NCBI GenBank assembly: GCA_015832175.1
Contig: WJXW01000001.1
Coordinates: 1,984,001-2,048,000 of the forward strand
Direction: 5' to 3'
Source: Paraphaeosphaeria minitans
Taxonomy: Eukaryota; Ascomycota; Dothideomycetes; Pleosporales; Didymosphaeriaceae
Length of the DNA: 64,000 nt
Below, in pieces: positions 42,640 to 54,821 of the stretch. The notes under the pieces were generated by a model that was given only the letters and a program-made list of their open reading frames with translations, was not told the DNA's origin and did no database searches. Position 1 is the stretch's first letter. Each line of letters opens with the position of its first letter. The translations under genes and the position numbers were made by a program.

Positions 42640-44747
42640 TCATGAAAATTTTTGCCACTGGCACGCATCGTCCGGGAGGTAGAAATTCGTGTCTTCGAAT
42701 GTTATCACGCGATCCATGTCCAAGAATTGCGAGTCCATCAGCGCGTCAGATAGGCTCAGTAGACACTGATCCTGGAGCGAGTGTCCCGTGAGGAATACGC
42801 TGTTGAGCGCTTGAGCGTTTGGTAAGACTCCTTCCGACACTGCTGCAGGGTACGGCGAAGGAATGGCAGCAGATTGCTGTGGGTAACCTTGTTCCGGTTG
42901 CTGGCCGGGATGCTGTCCAGCTGTTCTAACACGTGACATACATGGTTCAGTTGGAGCAAAATCGTGCGTAGGCCCGACTGCTTTTGGACTCGCTAGGGCA
43001 TCATAGTTGCCATTGGAAGGGATTCCCGGTCGCCTACCAGCACTCCATGCATTACCCTTTGACGTTATTGATGGACTCGAAATTGGCGGGGGAGCGCTGT
43101 GGTAAGTGTCCATGTTCCAGGGTTGCGGCAAGAATGATCGTAGAAATTGAATGTAATTGATGAATTGCGGTGACATGCATCATAAAGGTAGTCCAGATGA
43201 TTTGCGTATCGCGCTGCTTGGTCCAGCTCGGAGGTCCCGTGCAGCCCACGTTCCGAGTCCAACTGTGGCTTACCAGAGGCCCAACGCGAAGACATCTCTT
43301 CCAGGTTGCGCTTCATGCGGTCGAATTCCGACCTGAGGGGTCTCCTGGTCGCTTGATGCTCGTAGAGCAAAACCTTGGCTGCGATGAACGTGCAAAAGGC
43401 GAACTGAGCATTTACGAATGGAACCATAGTGTGCGTTAAGAACTTATTGACAATGTTCGCCGTCTCCACAGCAGCATGCTGGCATGTCTGCGCGCTGCAG
43501 TCTTTTGGCAAAGCAACGTAATCACTCCAGTCCTTTTCTGGATAGGCGATAGAGTGATGAAGAAGAATCATGGAAGTGTTGTGTGTGATGTGCGCGAGCG
43601 TGAGATTTGGATCCATATTGACGACTTCTCGGTTCTCGGAGATGTCGGAATCCTTCCATCGAGGTGGCAAGAATATCTTTCATTGAACCAGTCGCAGATC
43701 AAGTTCTTTGAACCGTGTTAGCCAACCAATGGCATGTTCTTTGTCCTGCCAATTGATCTTTTGCTGGAGGAAGAATGTGGTCACCTGGCTCAGTGACTCG
43801 GTAGCCTCGGCGCAGTAGGCGAATGCACCAAGTTTGGAAGAATCTATGAGACCGGCCGCAGATCCTGGGGTTGGGCCTTGCGCTGGTTCTGTCACCGGAT
43901 CCTCCTCGTTGTACTGCGCGGGAACGTTGGCAAGGGATCGGCCTATTCGGCATACTGCTTTGGACCAAATGCCAAAGAACGGTGTAGATACCAGTTCCTC
44001 TCGGGTAAAGTACCCGCCATCTGCAGGGAGACGTCTGTGCACATCTTCGGACGTGAGCGAGGTGTTCCAGCCCGTCGAAACAGAACAAAAACGATCCAGC
44101 AAGAAGATGACCCAGAAGAGACGACGACGCTCCTCCTGTGCTGTCCAGTCCTTGAGAGGAGGAACAATTTGTAAAGACGTCATGAGTGCGCCACCTGGGC
44201 ACGATATTAATTCTGTTGTGAGCTGAAGATAGTCCACTGTCCTGGTAAGAGACCCGACTAGAGGCCATGCTCGTACTCCCTCGCCATCGCCAAGCTAGAA
44301 TCCGTCAGCAATGACTAGAACGGAGTCTAGGTGAGAAGAGGTACTCACATAATCGAAGATGATCAATATGAGAGCTTGTAAGCTCTCTGTTGACATGCTT
44401 TTCATTGCCAAAGTCTCGACAATTAAATGTGATATCTTCGTTTGACGCAAGACCTCGTCTCCATCCATGCTTATGACTTGACGATCCATATGGCGGAGCG
44501 TTACAGCCACTAGTGCGTGAAGAACGAGATCAGATCTTGATTCGGCCCTGATTCCTGTCACGGTATCGCATAACCTTTGCTTGTGCAAGTAAGGTATCCA
44601 GTGGTGGAATGATGTACAAAAGAACTCAGCAACTTTCAAGAGCAGAGTCATCACCAGCACGACAATAATACCACCAGGCTCAAGTACAGAATTTGTTACC
44701 GCTGTTCTTGCGGTGGCGCGAAGGGTTGGATTTGAAGACGAGTACAA
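42640..44747 (-). pseudogene. Fungal-specific transcription factor (PF04082-type), damaged
   Basis: Minus-strand coding pieces: 44747-44349, intron, 44294-43680, then the same frame from 43679, then another frame to 42640. The body of a fungal_trans domain is clear: SDLVLHALVAVTLRHMD, VGSLTRTVDYLQLTTE, WTAQEERRRLFWVIFLLDRFCSV, SLTSEDVHRRLPADG, KLGAFAYCAEATESL, KEHAIGWLTRFKELDLRLVQ. At 43682-43680 TGA stands where the family has Trp before KIFLPPRW. Near 43175 the frame shifts by one base ([10 protein letters not shown], then [22 protein letters not shown]). No Zn(II)2Cys6 cluster is found upstream. Likely a pseudogene of a pathway regulator beside the GH88 gene; if only the TGA is real, a truncated protein could remain. 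Confidence 0.75.
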
Positions 44748-45001
44748 TCAGATTCCCATTGGAGGGAGATGGGAAGACATTCCTCAAATCTCGCACCCGA
44801 CCAAGGACAAGGTGCCTCCTTGCGAATTTATTGCTTTTTTACACGATTTGTAAAAAAATTGCTAATAATGCATACTTATGAAAATGATGCAGTTTCATAT
44901 CCTATTCTGATCACTAATGTGCTGCTGTCAGGTTGAACAAAGTAGAAACCTCGTAGCTCTCAATAAAAAGTTACCGCAATGTACAAGAGTGAGTACCGCG
45001 T

Positions 45002-46541
45002 CTACAAATAGCCCGCTCGGAGCAACTTATTCCCAAACTCCAGCAAAAAGTAGTCTGCGTAAACTAGCCCATGATCCCAGTAAGGCTTGTGTGCGTGTTT
45101 GTTGTAGTTGGCCGTTGAATGTTTCAGAATTGCCTCGAACTTGCTTCCCTTCACAGCCAAAATGGTATTTCCAGCACCATCCCCGTTTACAGTCGTTTGG
45201 GGCTCAAGCGACGCAAATTCTCGATCAAGGGCCATGTCCAAGATTTCGTCTACTATGGCAAGGGCCTCCTGCAGGAAGTCTGTATTTGCCCCTGCAAGCT
45301 TTTGGGCCACTTCTGAAGGTAGCGATTGTAGTGCTTGGTGGATCATTATTAGACCGTTCGCCGTGATCACTCCTGCAGAGACATCCCTTAGCGGTTCCAT
45401 CTTATCCTCCTGGGGCGCATCGAAATCCCAAGCTGGCACTCGTGGATGATGCCATTTGCCGTTGCCTTCTTCGCATTTTCGCAAAAAGTACTTCACACAT
45501 TCTATAGCTGTGTACAGGTACTTGGTGTCTTTAGTCCAAGTGTAAGTTTGCGCGAAACCCGTGATTGACCATGCTTGGCCACGGGACCATGTTGAATCAT
45601 CTCTGTACCCCTGATTTGTCATTTTGGCTTGCGCTTTACCAGTCTTGGGTGAAAAGTTGACAAGATGGTAAGAGGAGTGGTCAGGACGGAGAATCTCATG
45701 TATGATAGTATCTGCATGTTGAGTCGCAATCTGTATCAGTCGTTGATCTTGCTGAATGTGGCCGACCCAGTAAAGAAGATCAAGATCTACACCTTGTCAG
45801 CATTCCCATTGGAGGAACTTATCGTGAACTTCACTTACTGCACATGCTATCGATGATGACAAGAAAGTTCTCATCCATATCGGTTATCGAATAACGGTCG
45901 TTGACCGCAACATCCCAACTTCGAATAGCCTTGACCCGTTCATCGTAGCGACTAGCAAGCGCATAGGCCGCCTTCACGACACTCTCCAAACTCTCAGTAT
46001 TCCCAGTCAGCTCATAATCTTTTTGCAAGGCAGGCTGGACGATAAATCCCATGTCATGCGTATCTGTTCGACCGGACATTTGATTTATTGCGACCGACCA
46101 GTGGCGTCCAAGGTTCAATAATTGGTCCTTCAATTGGGAAGGTGGGTGAGATGGAAAATCTATGACCCTTGGGTATTTGATTGACCGCTCAATGAGCGTG
46201 TAGATAGATCCTGGAAAGAAGCCGCAGGTCCAAAAGTCGGCTTCTCGATACTCATAGCGACCTGCATCGGGGCCTGTCTGGGCAACAGTGTGGGGGTATG
46301 TGGCCAGTGGTGCCTGCGTATGTTAGCTATATTGACGGAGATGCCTGAAAAACATCGTACTTGAAGCTCAAAACCTTTCTGAGCGACTTGAACAAGCTTT
46401 GCAAGTACGTTCTCTGAGTAGATTTGGCTAAGATCTATGCCCTTGACCCTTAGCTATGTCAGTATCGTCACTAACGCGGACCACGGATACCTACTTTAGG
46501 GCCTTCGCCGCGTCGCTGACTGGCTTGGGCGCTTTACTCAT
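45002..46541 (-). CDS. Glycoside hydrolase family 88 (unsaturated glucuronyl/rhamnogalacturonyl hydrolase), 464 aa
   Basis: Four minus-strand exons: 46541-46495, 46448-46361, 46313-45839, 45786-45002; 1395 nt in phase, introns 46-52 nt. Family role: removes the 4,5-unsaturated uronic acid left at the non-reducing end of oligosaccharides by polysaccharide lyases. Diagnostic stretches are EADFWTCGFFPGSIY near residue 75, GRTDTHDMGFIVQP and ITDMDENFLVIIDSM (the two Asp-containing segments of the active site), NLDLLYWVGHIQQD, DDSTWSRGQAWSITGFAQTY and HKPYWDHGLVYADYFLLEFGNKL. No signal peptide, so intracellular, acting on imported oligomers. It is divergent from the GH5 gene (638 bp apart) and adjacent to a damaged regulator, suggesting a plant or algal polymer catabolic cluster. 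Confidence 0.93.
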
Positions 46542-47179
46542 TGTTCAAGCTGTAGAACCTTTCTATGGTGTCACGATGCTTTAAACCTCACAAAAGAAGG
46601 GCACCGGGTACAATGCAGAAGTCGCAAGTACCACTGAACCTGGGCACGCGCATATGCCAACAACCGACAGCTACAATATCGATACATATCACGGGACAAT
46701 GGCAATAGGTCTCGGGGCAGTTCCTCGCGATTGGGCTGGCTAAATTCGGGATCACCTTTATCCCGATGCCCGGCCCCGGCCGTTACGCTCGATGGAACGT
46801 ATGTGCCGCTCGGCAAAATCGACGCCGCCTGCAATGTAATCAGGACGAAAGAGTACGAAGTTCGCGTGATCGGTGTATTTCGGCATCATACCATTCGGGA
46901 AACGCTTCCTTACTCCGATGGAAGGTCGATGGTAGAGACACGCGTCATTGCTACCCGAAAGGTTGGAAACGACCTAGCTGCTCAGTGCCACCCATTACCC
47001 CGCATAAAGGGTCTTCGAAGACGGGGTGTACCGGTAGATATCTATTGGATCGCGAAGATGGATGACAATCCGTGCAATCACGTTCCGAAGAAAACACCTA
47101 CAGATGATAATGACCATGTCCGCGGGTTGATGACTTGAGCCATTCTTCCGTTAGACCATTGAATATTAAATTTTCCATT
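46542..47179. promoter_or_regulatory. Divergent promoter region GH88 / GH5
   Basis: Shared upstream space. A GC-rich CCCGGCCCCGGCCG block lies at 46768-46783; CGG/CCG-rich sites of this kind are typical targets for Zn(II)2Cys6 factors. Frames crossing it lack motifs. Confidence 0.4.
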
Positions 47180-48511
47180 ATGTCGTGGACTTGTGCTCTG
47201 CTACTGAGTTCGTTTGCTGCTGCCCTGCCAGCAACAGTTTCCAGCGTGAAGCTCTTAATTTTCCCTTTACGACAAAAGGCAGGGACATATACGATAGCAA
47301 CGGAAATTTTTTCCACTACAAAGGCACCAACTGGCCTGGCCACCAGGAGATAATGATTCCGGAAGGTCTCCAACATGCTTCTATAGCCAATATTGTTTCT
47401 TGGATCCCCAAGTTCGGCCTTAACTCAGTTCGTATGACGTTTGCGATCGAGATGATCGACGACATCTACAGCAACAATCCCAATCAAACACTCGAAAAGT
47501 CCGTCATCAATGCTTTAGGACAAGACAATGGAACGTTGGTGTTGGAGAAAATTTTGAAGCACAACCCGCAGCTCACGAATCAGACAACGAAGCTGGACGT
47601 TTGGGATGCAGTGGCGAAGGAGCTCGCCGCACAAGATGTAATACTTCACCTTGACAATCATGTCTCCAAAGCTTTCTGGTGCTGCGGCGACGATGATGGG
47701 AACGGTTGGTTTGGGGAGAAGTACTTCGATGTCGATAACTGGCTCCGCGGATGGTCGTTCGTCTCCGCCCACGTATGTGCTTTTACGATGTGTCTTCTCT
47801 AGCTGATGACAATCAGGCAAAAGTAAATTGGCCCTCATTTGCATCAGTGGGTCTCCGTAACGAACTTCGCAAAGCAACCATTTCCGAGCCAGTCGACTGG
47901 TACACATGGTATGTCCATATGACGGCAGCCGCCAATGAAGTCCATAAGATGGCTCCAGATGTTCTCATCTTCTTCTCCGGGCTAAGCTACGACACAATCA
48001 TTGACCCGATTCCTCTGGGGAAGACACTGAAGGGGACTGCTGGAACCGCAACGGAAAACAAAACTGCCAAGTTCATCCCTAGCGACTTCGCCTGGGAGAA
48101 CAAAGTTGTGTTAGAACTCCACAAATACGACTTCGAGGCAACACAGAACCCTTGCCCTACGTTCAAAGCCAACTGGTACAAACAAGGCTTCCAAGCCGTG
48201 AATGCATCTGACCCGACCACCAAGTATCTATTTCCTGTTGCAATCACTGAGTGGGGTTTCATCCCTAATGGAACGTACTGGAATCAGACAACGTACAACA
48301 AGTGTTTGATTGAGATGGTAGAAGACTACCAAGTCAGCTGGATGCAGTGGGAGATCTCCGGCAGCTTTTACTTACAGACGAGACCGAACAGAACACCAAA
48401 CACGCTTCAGGGACTGGAAGAGTTCTGGGGATGCTGAGTTACAGCTGGGATGGAGTTCGCGACCCAGTGACGGTCGAGAACAGCCTGGATAAGATGATCG
48501 CAGCCCTGTAA
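47180..48511 (+). pseudogene. Glycoside hydrolase family 5 (endoglucanase-like) with two frameshifts
   Basis: The signal peptide (MSWTCALLLSSFAAALPA) starts at 47180 in frame 2, while the mature enzyme (ALNFPFTTKGRDIYDSNGNFFHYKGTNWPGH) reads in frame 1, so one base seems lost around 47240-47252. A 44-nt intron (47773-47816) joins SFVSAH to AKVNWPSFASVGLRNELRK. Both catalytic Glu residues are present: LRNELR (acid/base) and AITEWGF (nucleophile). Near 48430 a second one-base loss separates EFWG from LSYSWDGVRDPVTVENSLDKMI, which ends at TAA 48509-48511. The family cleaves beta-glucans or related polymers outside the cell. As it stands the gene gives either an enzyme without signal peptide and C-terminus or nothing; sequence error is the alternative. 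Confidence 0.8.
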
Positions 48512-49247
48512 TAAAGTAGAGACAAGCCCTTGAATAGACTGAGGTGCGCTCAAGGTTATGAACTCTTCATTGAATATCATGAACCCATGGCTTCGAATTC
48601 ATTATCTGTTTGTTCTGTCTTCAGTACAAATTCGAAATAGCTTCAGCAAAGCTCACAAATACATCACGTGATCTAACCCCATTCCTCTTTACCAATATCC
48701 TTCCAATTATGTAGCAGCCTTACTGTTGGGGTTATTGAGGTCTATGCCGGGAATTCCGATCGTGAAATGATGCAACACTTCTTTCAATGCGGAACGCGCG
48801 CCGCTGAATCCTCCCATCCCGCGTGAGACCAAAACCAACGCTTCCGATCTGGTATCGTAGGTACCTACCATCTCACCATCGTTCCATAAACCGGGGTTTC
48901 GCACCGCACGACCCACTCATCAGCCCACGTCTCCTCCAGCCGCCTTACTCACAGCAATACGGGTCCACCTCCACACCGTTTGTTCGTGGATCAATACCCC
49001 CGGACCTCACCCCGCACTGGGTATTGGTGTCCCGGGTGGGAAATGCCCCGATGACCGCGCCAGTGCACGGCCGCTATAGTAGAGAACCTTGATATTCGCC
49101 CATGGGGATAGTAGCTACAAATTGCGGTGTGGGATCGGGATTATTGGTTCCACCCGCGAGTGCTTCGACGTTTTGCGGTGCCATTACCGCACTACCTACT
49201 CTTTGCGCGTTGAGTGTCTTGTGAAGAACGCGTCGAAGAAGCTACAT
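48512..49247. other. Intergenic
   Basis: 3' flank of GH5 and promoter of the transporter gene; no supported feature. Confidence 0.5.
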
Positions 49248-51169
49248 ATGGCAACGACACCGGGGGAAGAGGCCGCAGAGGTCGACCTCAGAAATGCAAA
49301 TACCATCGCGCCAACGGACGCGCCGAAGCGCTCGCCCTGGAAGGCGTGGATGTACCTCTGGGAATGGTATCCCGCGCACTACCCCGAGGAGGAGCGTGCG
49401 CTGCTGCGGAAACTCGATGCTTGTCTCCTATCCTTCTGCTCGTTCATGTGTACGTATCCATATATCTCACCATTCGAATGTCTCGCAAAGTTGCTCGTTG
49501 TCAAATGAAAGTTGGCATCCACAATGGTATAGCGACGCAACAGCTCGCCAGAACCACATCAACGACCACCTCCCTAGAAAGGTCGCACGATCTAACGTCC
49601 CACCAGTCTTCCTCAAATGGCTCGACTCCTCCAACATCAACAACGCCTTCGTCTCAGGTATGAAAGAAGAGCTCAACCTCTACGGCAACCAATACTCCCT
49701 CTTCGGCACCTTCTACAACCTCGGCTACCTCGTGTGCCAGATCCCCTCGCTGCTCATCCTCTCCCGCCCTTCCCTCGCCCGCTGGTACCTCCCCACCATG
49801 GAAGTCCTCTGGTCCATCGTCACATTCTGCCAATCCCAGATGCGCAACGAGCACGACATCTACGGCACACGCTTTCTCCTCGGACTCCTCGAGACCCCCG
49901 TCGCGAGCGGGACCACGTATGTGCTGGGGAGCTGGTATCGGCCTGAAGAAGTCTTCAAGCGAACGGGTGTGTGGTACGTGTCCAACAACATCGCCGTGAT
50001 GTTCGGCGGCTATCTCCAGAAAGCTGCGTACGAGAATCTAAACGGTGTTGGTGGCATGTCAGGATGGCGTAAGTGGATTTCTGGTTACGACGAGGATGTG
50101 TCTGTCGCGCAGGAAAACGACGACTTTCCCTGTGCGGCGGAGACGTTTCACGGGGAATGCACTTTCCCGATACTGGCCCAAGCTGACTTTATATCCACGC
50201 GCAAGGATGGCTGTTTATCATGGATGGCATTATCAGCTTGCCGATTGCGATTGCAGGATTTCTCATTTTTCCGGGGCTACCGAGTAGTAAGAAGCCCTGG
50301 TGGTTGACGGAGGATCAGCATGCGTTGGCTGTAAAGCGCGTAAGAGACGTCGGCATTGAGGACAGCAAGAAGCTCACCTGGAGCGTGATCAAGCGCACGC
50401 TACGGCGCTGGGAGTTCTACGTTGGGGTTGCCGCGTACACATTGTGAGTTCGCCCTCTCCCAGTCCCATCTCACCACCTACCAAACCCCATTGCACGACA
50501 ACTTTACTAACTTCCTTTCCTAGCTTCCTATCGAGTTCGTACCCCCACGGCCAAATGGCCCTCTGGCTCAAAGACCTTGCCGCAAGATACAACGCTTACA
50601 CCGTCGGTCAAATAAACGTGATCCCCACCGGCGCACAAGGCGTCTCCGTCGTCGCCGCCCTCGTCGCCACCTCCCTGTGCATGATCTACCCGCTCTGGAC
50701 CGTCTTCAGCGTCGTCCAGGCCATCTTCCTCTTCGCAAACATCTGCCTGCTCGTCTGGGACATCCCGAAAGGCCTCCACTTCGCGTCATACTACTTGCTC
50801 GGCGTGTCGGCCGCTGTGACGCCGATATTGATGCCGTTTATTAATGTTGCGCTGAGGGATGATGCAGAGGCGAGGGCGGTTACTATTGGGGCAATGATGA
50901 CGAGTGGGTGGGCAATTTATAGTTTCTACCCCGTGGTCGTGTTTCCGCAGGTTGAGGCCCCAAAGTGGAGGAAGGGGTATAGTGTTAATATAGCGTTTGT
51001 GTTTGGGTGCTGGAGTTTCTTTATGCTGAGTCAGTGGCTGTATGGGGTGGATAAGAAGAAGAAAGAGAGGCAGGCGGTTGAGAGGGATGCGAGGGATGAT
51101 GAGGAGGTGTTGAGTGCGAAGGGGGCGGGCGATGTGGTAAAGCATGTTGAGGAGAGAAAGTCGGAGTAG
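49248..51169 (+). CDS. MFS transporter, anion:cation symporter type (Dal5/Liz1/Tna1-like), 515 aa
   Basis: Four exons: 49248-49449, 49607-50068, 50206-50443, 50524-51169; 1548 nt in phase. Plasma-membrane transporter of the ACS family, whose fungal members import carboxylates such as allantoate, nicotinate, pantothenate or sugar acids. Seen in the sequence: cytosolic N-terminus with [36 protein letters not shown] leading into the loop after TM1, [39 protein letters not shown] (the family's R.LLG..E motif), [21 protein letters not shown], and a second half with [13 protein letters not shown] and [16 protein letters not shown]. The Lys/Glu-rich C-terminus is cytosolic. The first intron is 157 nt, long for this locus. 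Its place beside GH88 and SDR suggests import of uronate- or sugar-acid-like products (inference). Confidence 0.93.
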
Positions 51170-51702
51170 GAATTGAAGACAAAGATCAGGGCGTCGAAAT
51201 CTTGTTTCGATGAAAGAAAGCAGATGGTCAGGAGAGAGACGCACTGGTCTCCATGGCATTTGCAGACCTCGACCGTTGCAAGCGAAAAGGCCTGTGGTGA
51301 AAGCAGTGGAGCCAAGATGCCCCGCCTGTCCCCGCATTTCGGGTTGCGCCATGCAGCAGCCCCGCAATAAAGTCGATCAACCTCTGGACATCAATCGATG
51401 CGTCTCGTGAGCTTGCTGACAGCGGCATCGTGGCGCAGGAGGAACGGAGACGCCGGCTTGTCGAGGAAGCGATGAGGTCTGGGCGGATTCGGCGGCCAAA
51501 TCGCACTCACGATGCGCTTACTCGGCAGGCGTGGCTGACGGTGCGCGCGTCATGCCTGCTGTTTACCTATAAGCTCTCTTCGCAGGAGAAGGAGAGCTGC
51601 ACCTTCAAGCTGTGACTGCTTCCTTTGTTCTTGCGGTAGCTTCGTTTCCAGCTTCTACCCCGACACTCGACTTTACACGGTAGATACTATCCATTCTACC
51701 CA
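51170..51702. other. Intergenic
   Basis: Between transporter and SDR genes; no supported feature. The sequence ACGGTAGATACTATCC at about 51678 lies just upstream of the SDR start. Confidence 0.5.
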
Positions 51703-52920
51703 ATGGCTTCAAGAAGCCTCCTCTCTCGCGTTGCTGGCGCATCCTCAGCCTGGCGAGCAGCATCACGAGTCCGACCAGAGCCACTGCGATTAGCCCCGAT
51801 CATCGCTCCGCTTCAATGTCGTTCAGCCGGCTCGAAGGCCAAGTGTTCAGAAGACCTTGCACCGTACAAGAAAGGCGAGAGCGTGGGCAACAAAGCGTTC
51901 AGCCAATTTGATATCGGCGGGAAGGTGTTCGTCGTCACCGGTACATTCTGCCCGCGTTGGATTTCGACAGAGAGGGTGAACTGCCGTTCAGATGGATGCT
52001 GACAAGATGCAGGCGGCGGCCGTGGCCTAGGTCTATGTTTGGCTCAGGGCCTCGTCGAAGCTGGCGGAAGAGGTGAGTGGACCCGAAAGACTTCCCAACC
52101 ACCGTGAAGAGAAACTGAGCAGAGAAAGTGCACTGCATCGATCGCTTAGAACGGCCTGACCAGGCCTTCGACGAGTCTGCCGAGCGACTAAAGCGCGAAT
52201 TCGGAGGCGAATTGATCTACCATCGCGTCGACGTGACCGACAGCGATGCGCTCGAGACTGTGATTGCAGAAATTGCAGCAGATAGACAACGATTGGATGG
52301 ACTCATTGCCGGTACGCTCATGACGCTTTGTGCAGAGACGAGAAACTAAAACATGACAGCGGCTGCAATCCAGCAAGTCACTCCTGCACTCGACTACGCA
52401 CCCGACGACATTGCAAAGATGCTATCCGTCAACTACACTGGTGTCTTCCTCTCAGCCCGCGCCTGCGCACGCCATATGCACAAGTACAAGATACAGGGGT
52501 CGATATGTCTAATTGCATCAATGAGCGGCACCATCGCCAACAGGGGCTTCATTGCGCCCGTATACAACTCCTCCAAGGCAGCTGTCGTACAACTCGCCAA
52601 AAACCTTGCTATGGAGTGGGGTCGGTTGAACCCAGATGGTTCGGGAGGCATTCGCGTCAACTCGATCAGTCCTGGACACATTGTGACTCCGATGGTCGAG
52701 GAGAACTTTAGGAGAGGCGAGGCGAGCAGGGAGGAGTGGGAAAACAACAATATGCTTGGCAGGCTCAGCCGTCCAGAGGAATACAAGGCGGCAGCATTGT
52801 TTTTGCTCAGTCCAGCGAGCAGTTACATGGTGAGCATATTTGTTGGAATTGATCCGAAAAAACTGACAAGTACAGACTGGGTCGAACATGATCATCGACG
52901 GAGGTACAACGGCCTGGTAA
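51703..52920 (+). CDS. Short-chain dehydrogenase/reductase, sugar-alcohol type, 331 aa
   Basis: Five exons: 51703-51940, 52013-52072, 52129-52311, 52360-52829, 52876-52920; 996 nt in phase. The first 35 residues are Arg/Ser/Ala-rich without acids (SLLSRVAGASSAWRAASRVR), a mitochondrial presequence-like leader. The Rossmann motif TGGGRGLG is assembled across intron 1 at about residue 80. CIDR, with Asp after the second strand, suggests NAD preference. The catalytic residues are Ser in IASMSGTIA, Tyr229 and Lys233 in VYNSSKAAV. The end [33 protein letters not shown] is typical of D-arabinitol/xylulose/sorbose-type dehydrogenases in fungi. It probably acts on a sugar alcohol or keto-sugar; the substrate is inference from resemblance and neighbours. 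Confidence 0.93.
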
Positions 52921-54239
52921 ACGCATGTATTCGACCTTTTGCAGCGTGTCTGGCTATTGGCGCAGGTGTAGTTGCTCTCGGGGCGTCTCCGATTCATATG
53001 CCATACCATTTAGCATCCCGTCTTCTAAATTACATCAATCATCTTTCATTAACCCTGAATGAATCCATGGCCGACCTATGGACATACTACGCTCTTCTAA
53101 TTCCTTCGCCACCCGTTCCTCGTCCGCCTGCGCCAGTGTTTCTGGGATGAAATTCCCGATACAAAACTCCCCGCTCTTCCGAATTACCTCCGCAATTCCC
53201 TCTCCGTTCATAAATGACCATACTCTCACGGACCGGCCCCCAAAATCAATAGCGAATCTCTCTCCAGCAGCCACAACAAGTGTCTTCCCCTTCCAACTCT
53301 ACAAGCCGCGGCTGGTCTAGTTCTAAGGCCGTTTTCTTCGAGCGGAATCGAAATGCGACCCCACGGCTTTCGCGCGCTCGTACAATGCCTGCCAAAGGTC
53401 GCAGCGATGCATATCAAGAAATGGTGCACCCTATCAATCGCGAGTTGTGCGAGCGAAGGTCCCTTCGTGGGCGAGTACCAAGCCTGTATATCGGTGTACG
53501 GCCAGGGATCTGAGATCTGCGGCGGAATCGCACAACGAATCGCAGAACGAATTGCCAAAACCATATCGCTGGAGAATTTTGGTGCATTTGGGGGTGAGTT
53601 GGAAGCCCGCGTCTGCGTGCCCGGACTGGGCGATTGAAATGGCAGACGCAGGCCAGCTCCCATGATAGTCACATCGATCTTGATGAAAGATTTGTGGGGC
53701 AAATTGGGGGAGAATACAGAATACATGATTCCAACTGTGGGGTGGGATTGGTGAGAGGCGAGAGCAGTCGATTGTGTATGGGTGCACAAGCAGCGGCTTT
53801 GACAATCAGGCATTCACATCCTATAATCCGAGCGGATCTATCCTCTGGGGAATCTCCGAAAATGCGATGCAGCCATAAGGTAATATTAAGTACAGCGGCG
53901 CTATTTCAAGACATTACGGTAGGATGGGCCCGGGTTTTCTGGACGTCTTTGCAGAGTGCTGCTCGGCTTTGCCGCAGGATGCCGGCAGCACCGACAGTTA
54001 CCATTGTAGGCTGGGGTTCGGCTCTCGAGGCGATATTTACGCTCCAAGATGATAGTGGCTGTAGTCGAAATTTCTTTCCATGGCCAAAACGGGTCCTTTT
54101 AAGTTGGTGACGGTCAACAATGCTCCTGAGTGAGCGAAGGTTTTCACTGGCAGGGTGGCGGAGGCATTGAAAGGTGAGTACACGATTGATTATTTCGCCA
54201 ACTCCAGCGGTATGGTCAACATATGGCGGTTAGGTTCAA
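52921..54239. other. Unassigned region with open frames on both strands
   Basis: Minus-strand frames at 53813-53226 (195 codons) and 53274-53035 (FAIDFGGRSVRVWSF...) and a plus-strand frame at 53634-54110 are open, but none has a start, splice pattern or motif that identifies a family. They overlap one another, so at most one strand codes. Probably the eroded remains of a gene. Confidence 0.35.
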
Positions 54240-54532
54240 TGGGCACTGACAGGGTTCTTCAGGCAAATAAGAGGTCGAAAGCAAAGTCCGCGAGTATCAG
54301 CTGGATATGCTGGTAAGTGAAGGAGTGTCATTCTATCACCTGCAGTGGTGACTTCCAAGCAGTTATTCACCTCCATGGGGACGACGAAAGGATTGTGGAG
54401 ATCCAACAGACAGCGCGGTCAGTCAGAAGTGACGTGAAGTTGCACGCTATTCCCTTTGGACTGCAGGCTGAAAGAGGACCGGACGCCATTGTAGAGCATT
54501 TGCTAGGGCATATGTCTTTACTCTTAGCGTGA
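54240..54532 (+). CDS. Fragment of an unrecognised gene, two short exons
   Basis: A TGACAG acceptor at about 54254 opens a frame (VLQANKRSKAKSASISWIC), a GTAAGT donor at 54314 and CTGCAG acceptor at 54345 define a short intron, and the second exon reads GDFQAVIHLHGDDERIVEIQ, KLHAIPFGLQAERGPDAIVEHLLGHMSLLLA and stops at 54532. Codon bias and splice sites look genuine, but I cannot name the family and find no 5' part, so this may be the end of a gene covering the previous kilobase or a relic. Confidence 0.4.
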
Positions 54533-54821
54533 AAATAATGTACGAGGCTGTGTGGGAGAGCTGCGTGGAATGTGATTGCAGCGCGATCGGCGAGGAGCAA
54601 GATCCTCGGGCGGGTGGTTTTAAAATACACTAGGTAGGTAGTGGAATACTTACCCCGCATTTAGACATCCACCTAATGAGCCGCATCGTGATGACTCAGC
54701 TCTCAACGCTAAGTTAATGTTACCGATCTCATCTTACAGGCGATAGATATCAAATGATGGCATTGCATCTGCCCGTGTCTCAACAAGATTGAATACCATT
54801 CAATAACCAAACACCTATCTG

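Noticed and set aside
46731..47138. 135-codon plus-strand frame between GH88 and GH5
   Set aside because: No signal, domain or splice logic; lies in the shared promoter.
53226..53813. 195-codon minus-strand frame
   Set aside because: Overlaps other frames of similar quality and matches no family; kept only as unassigned sequence.
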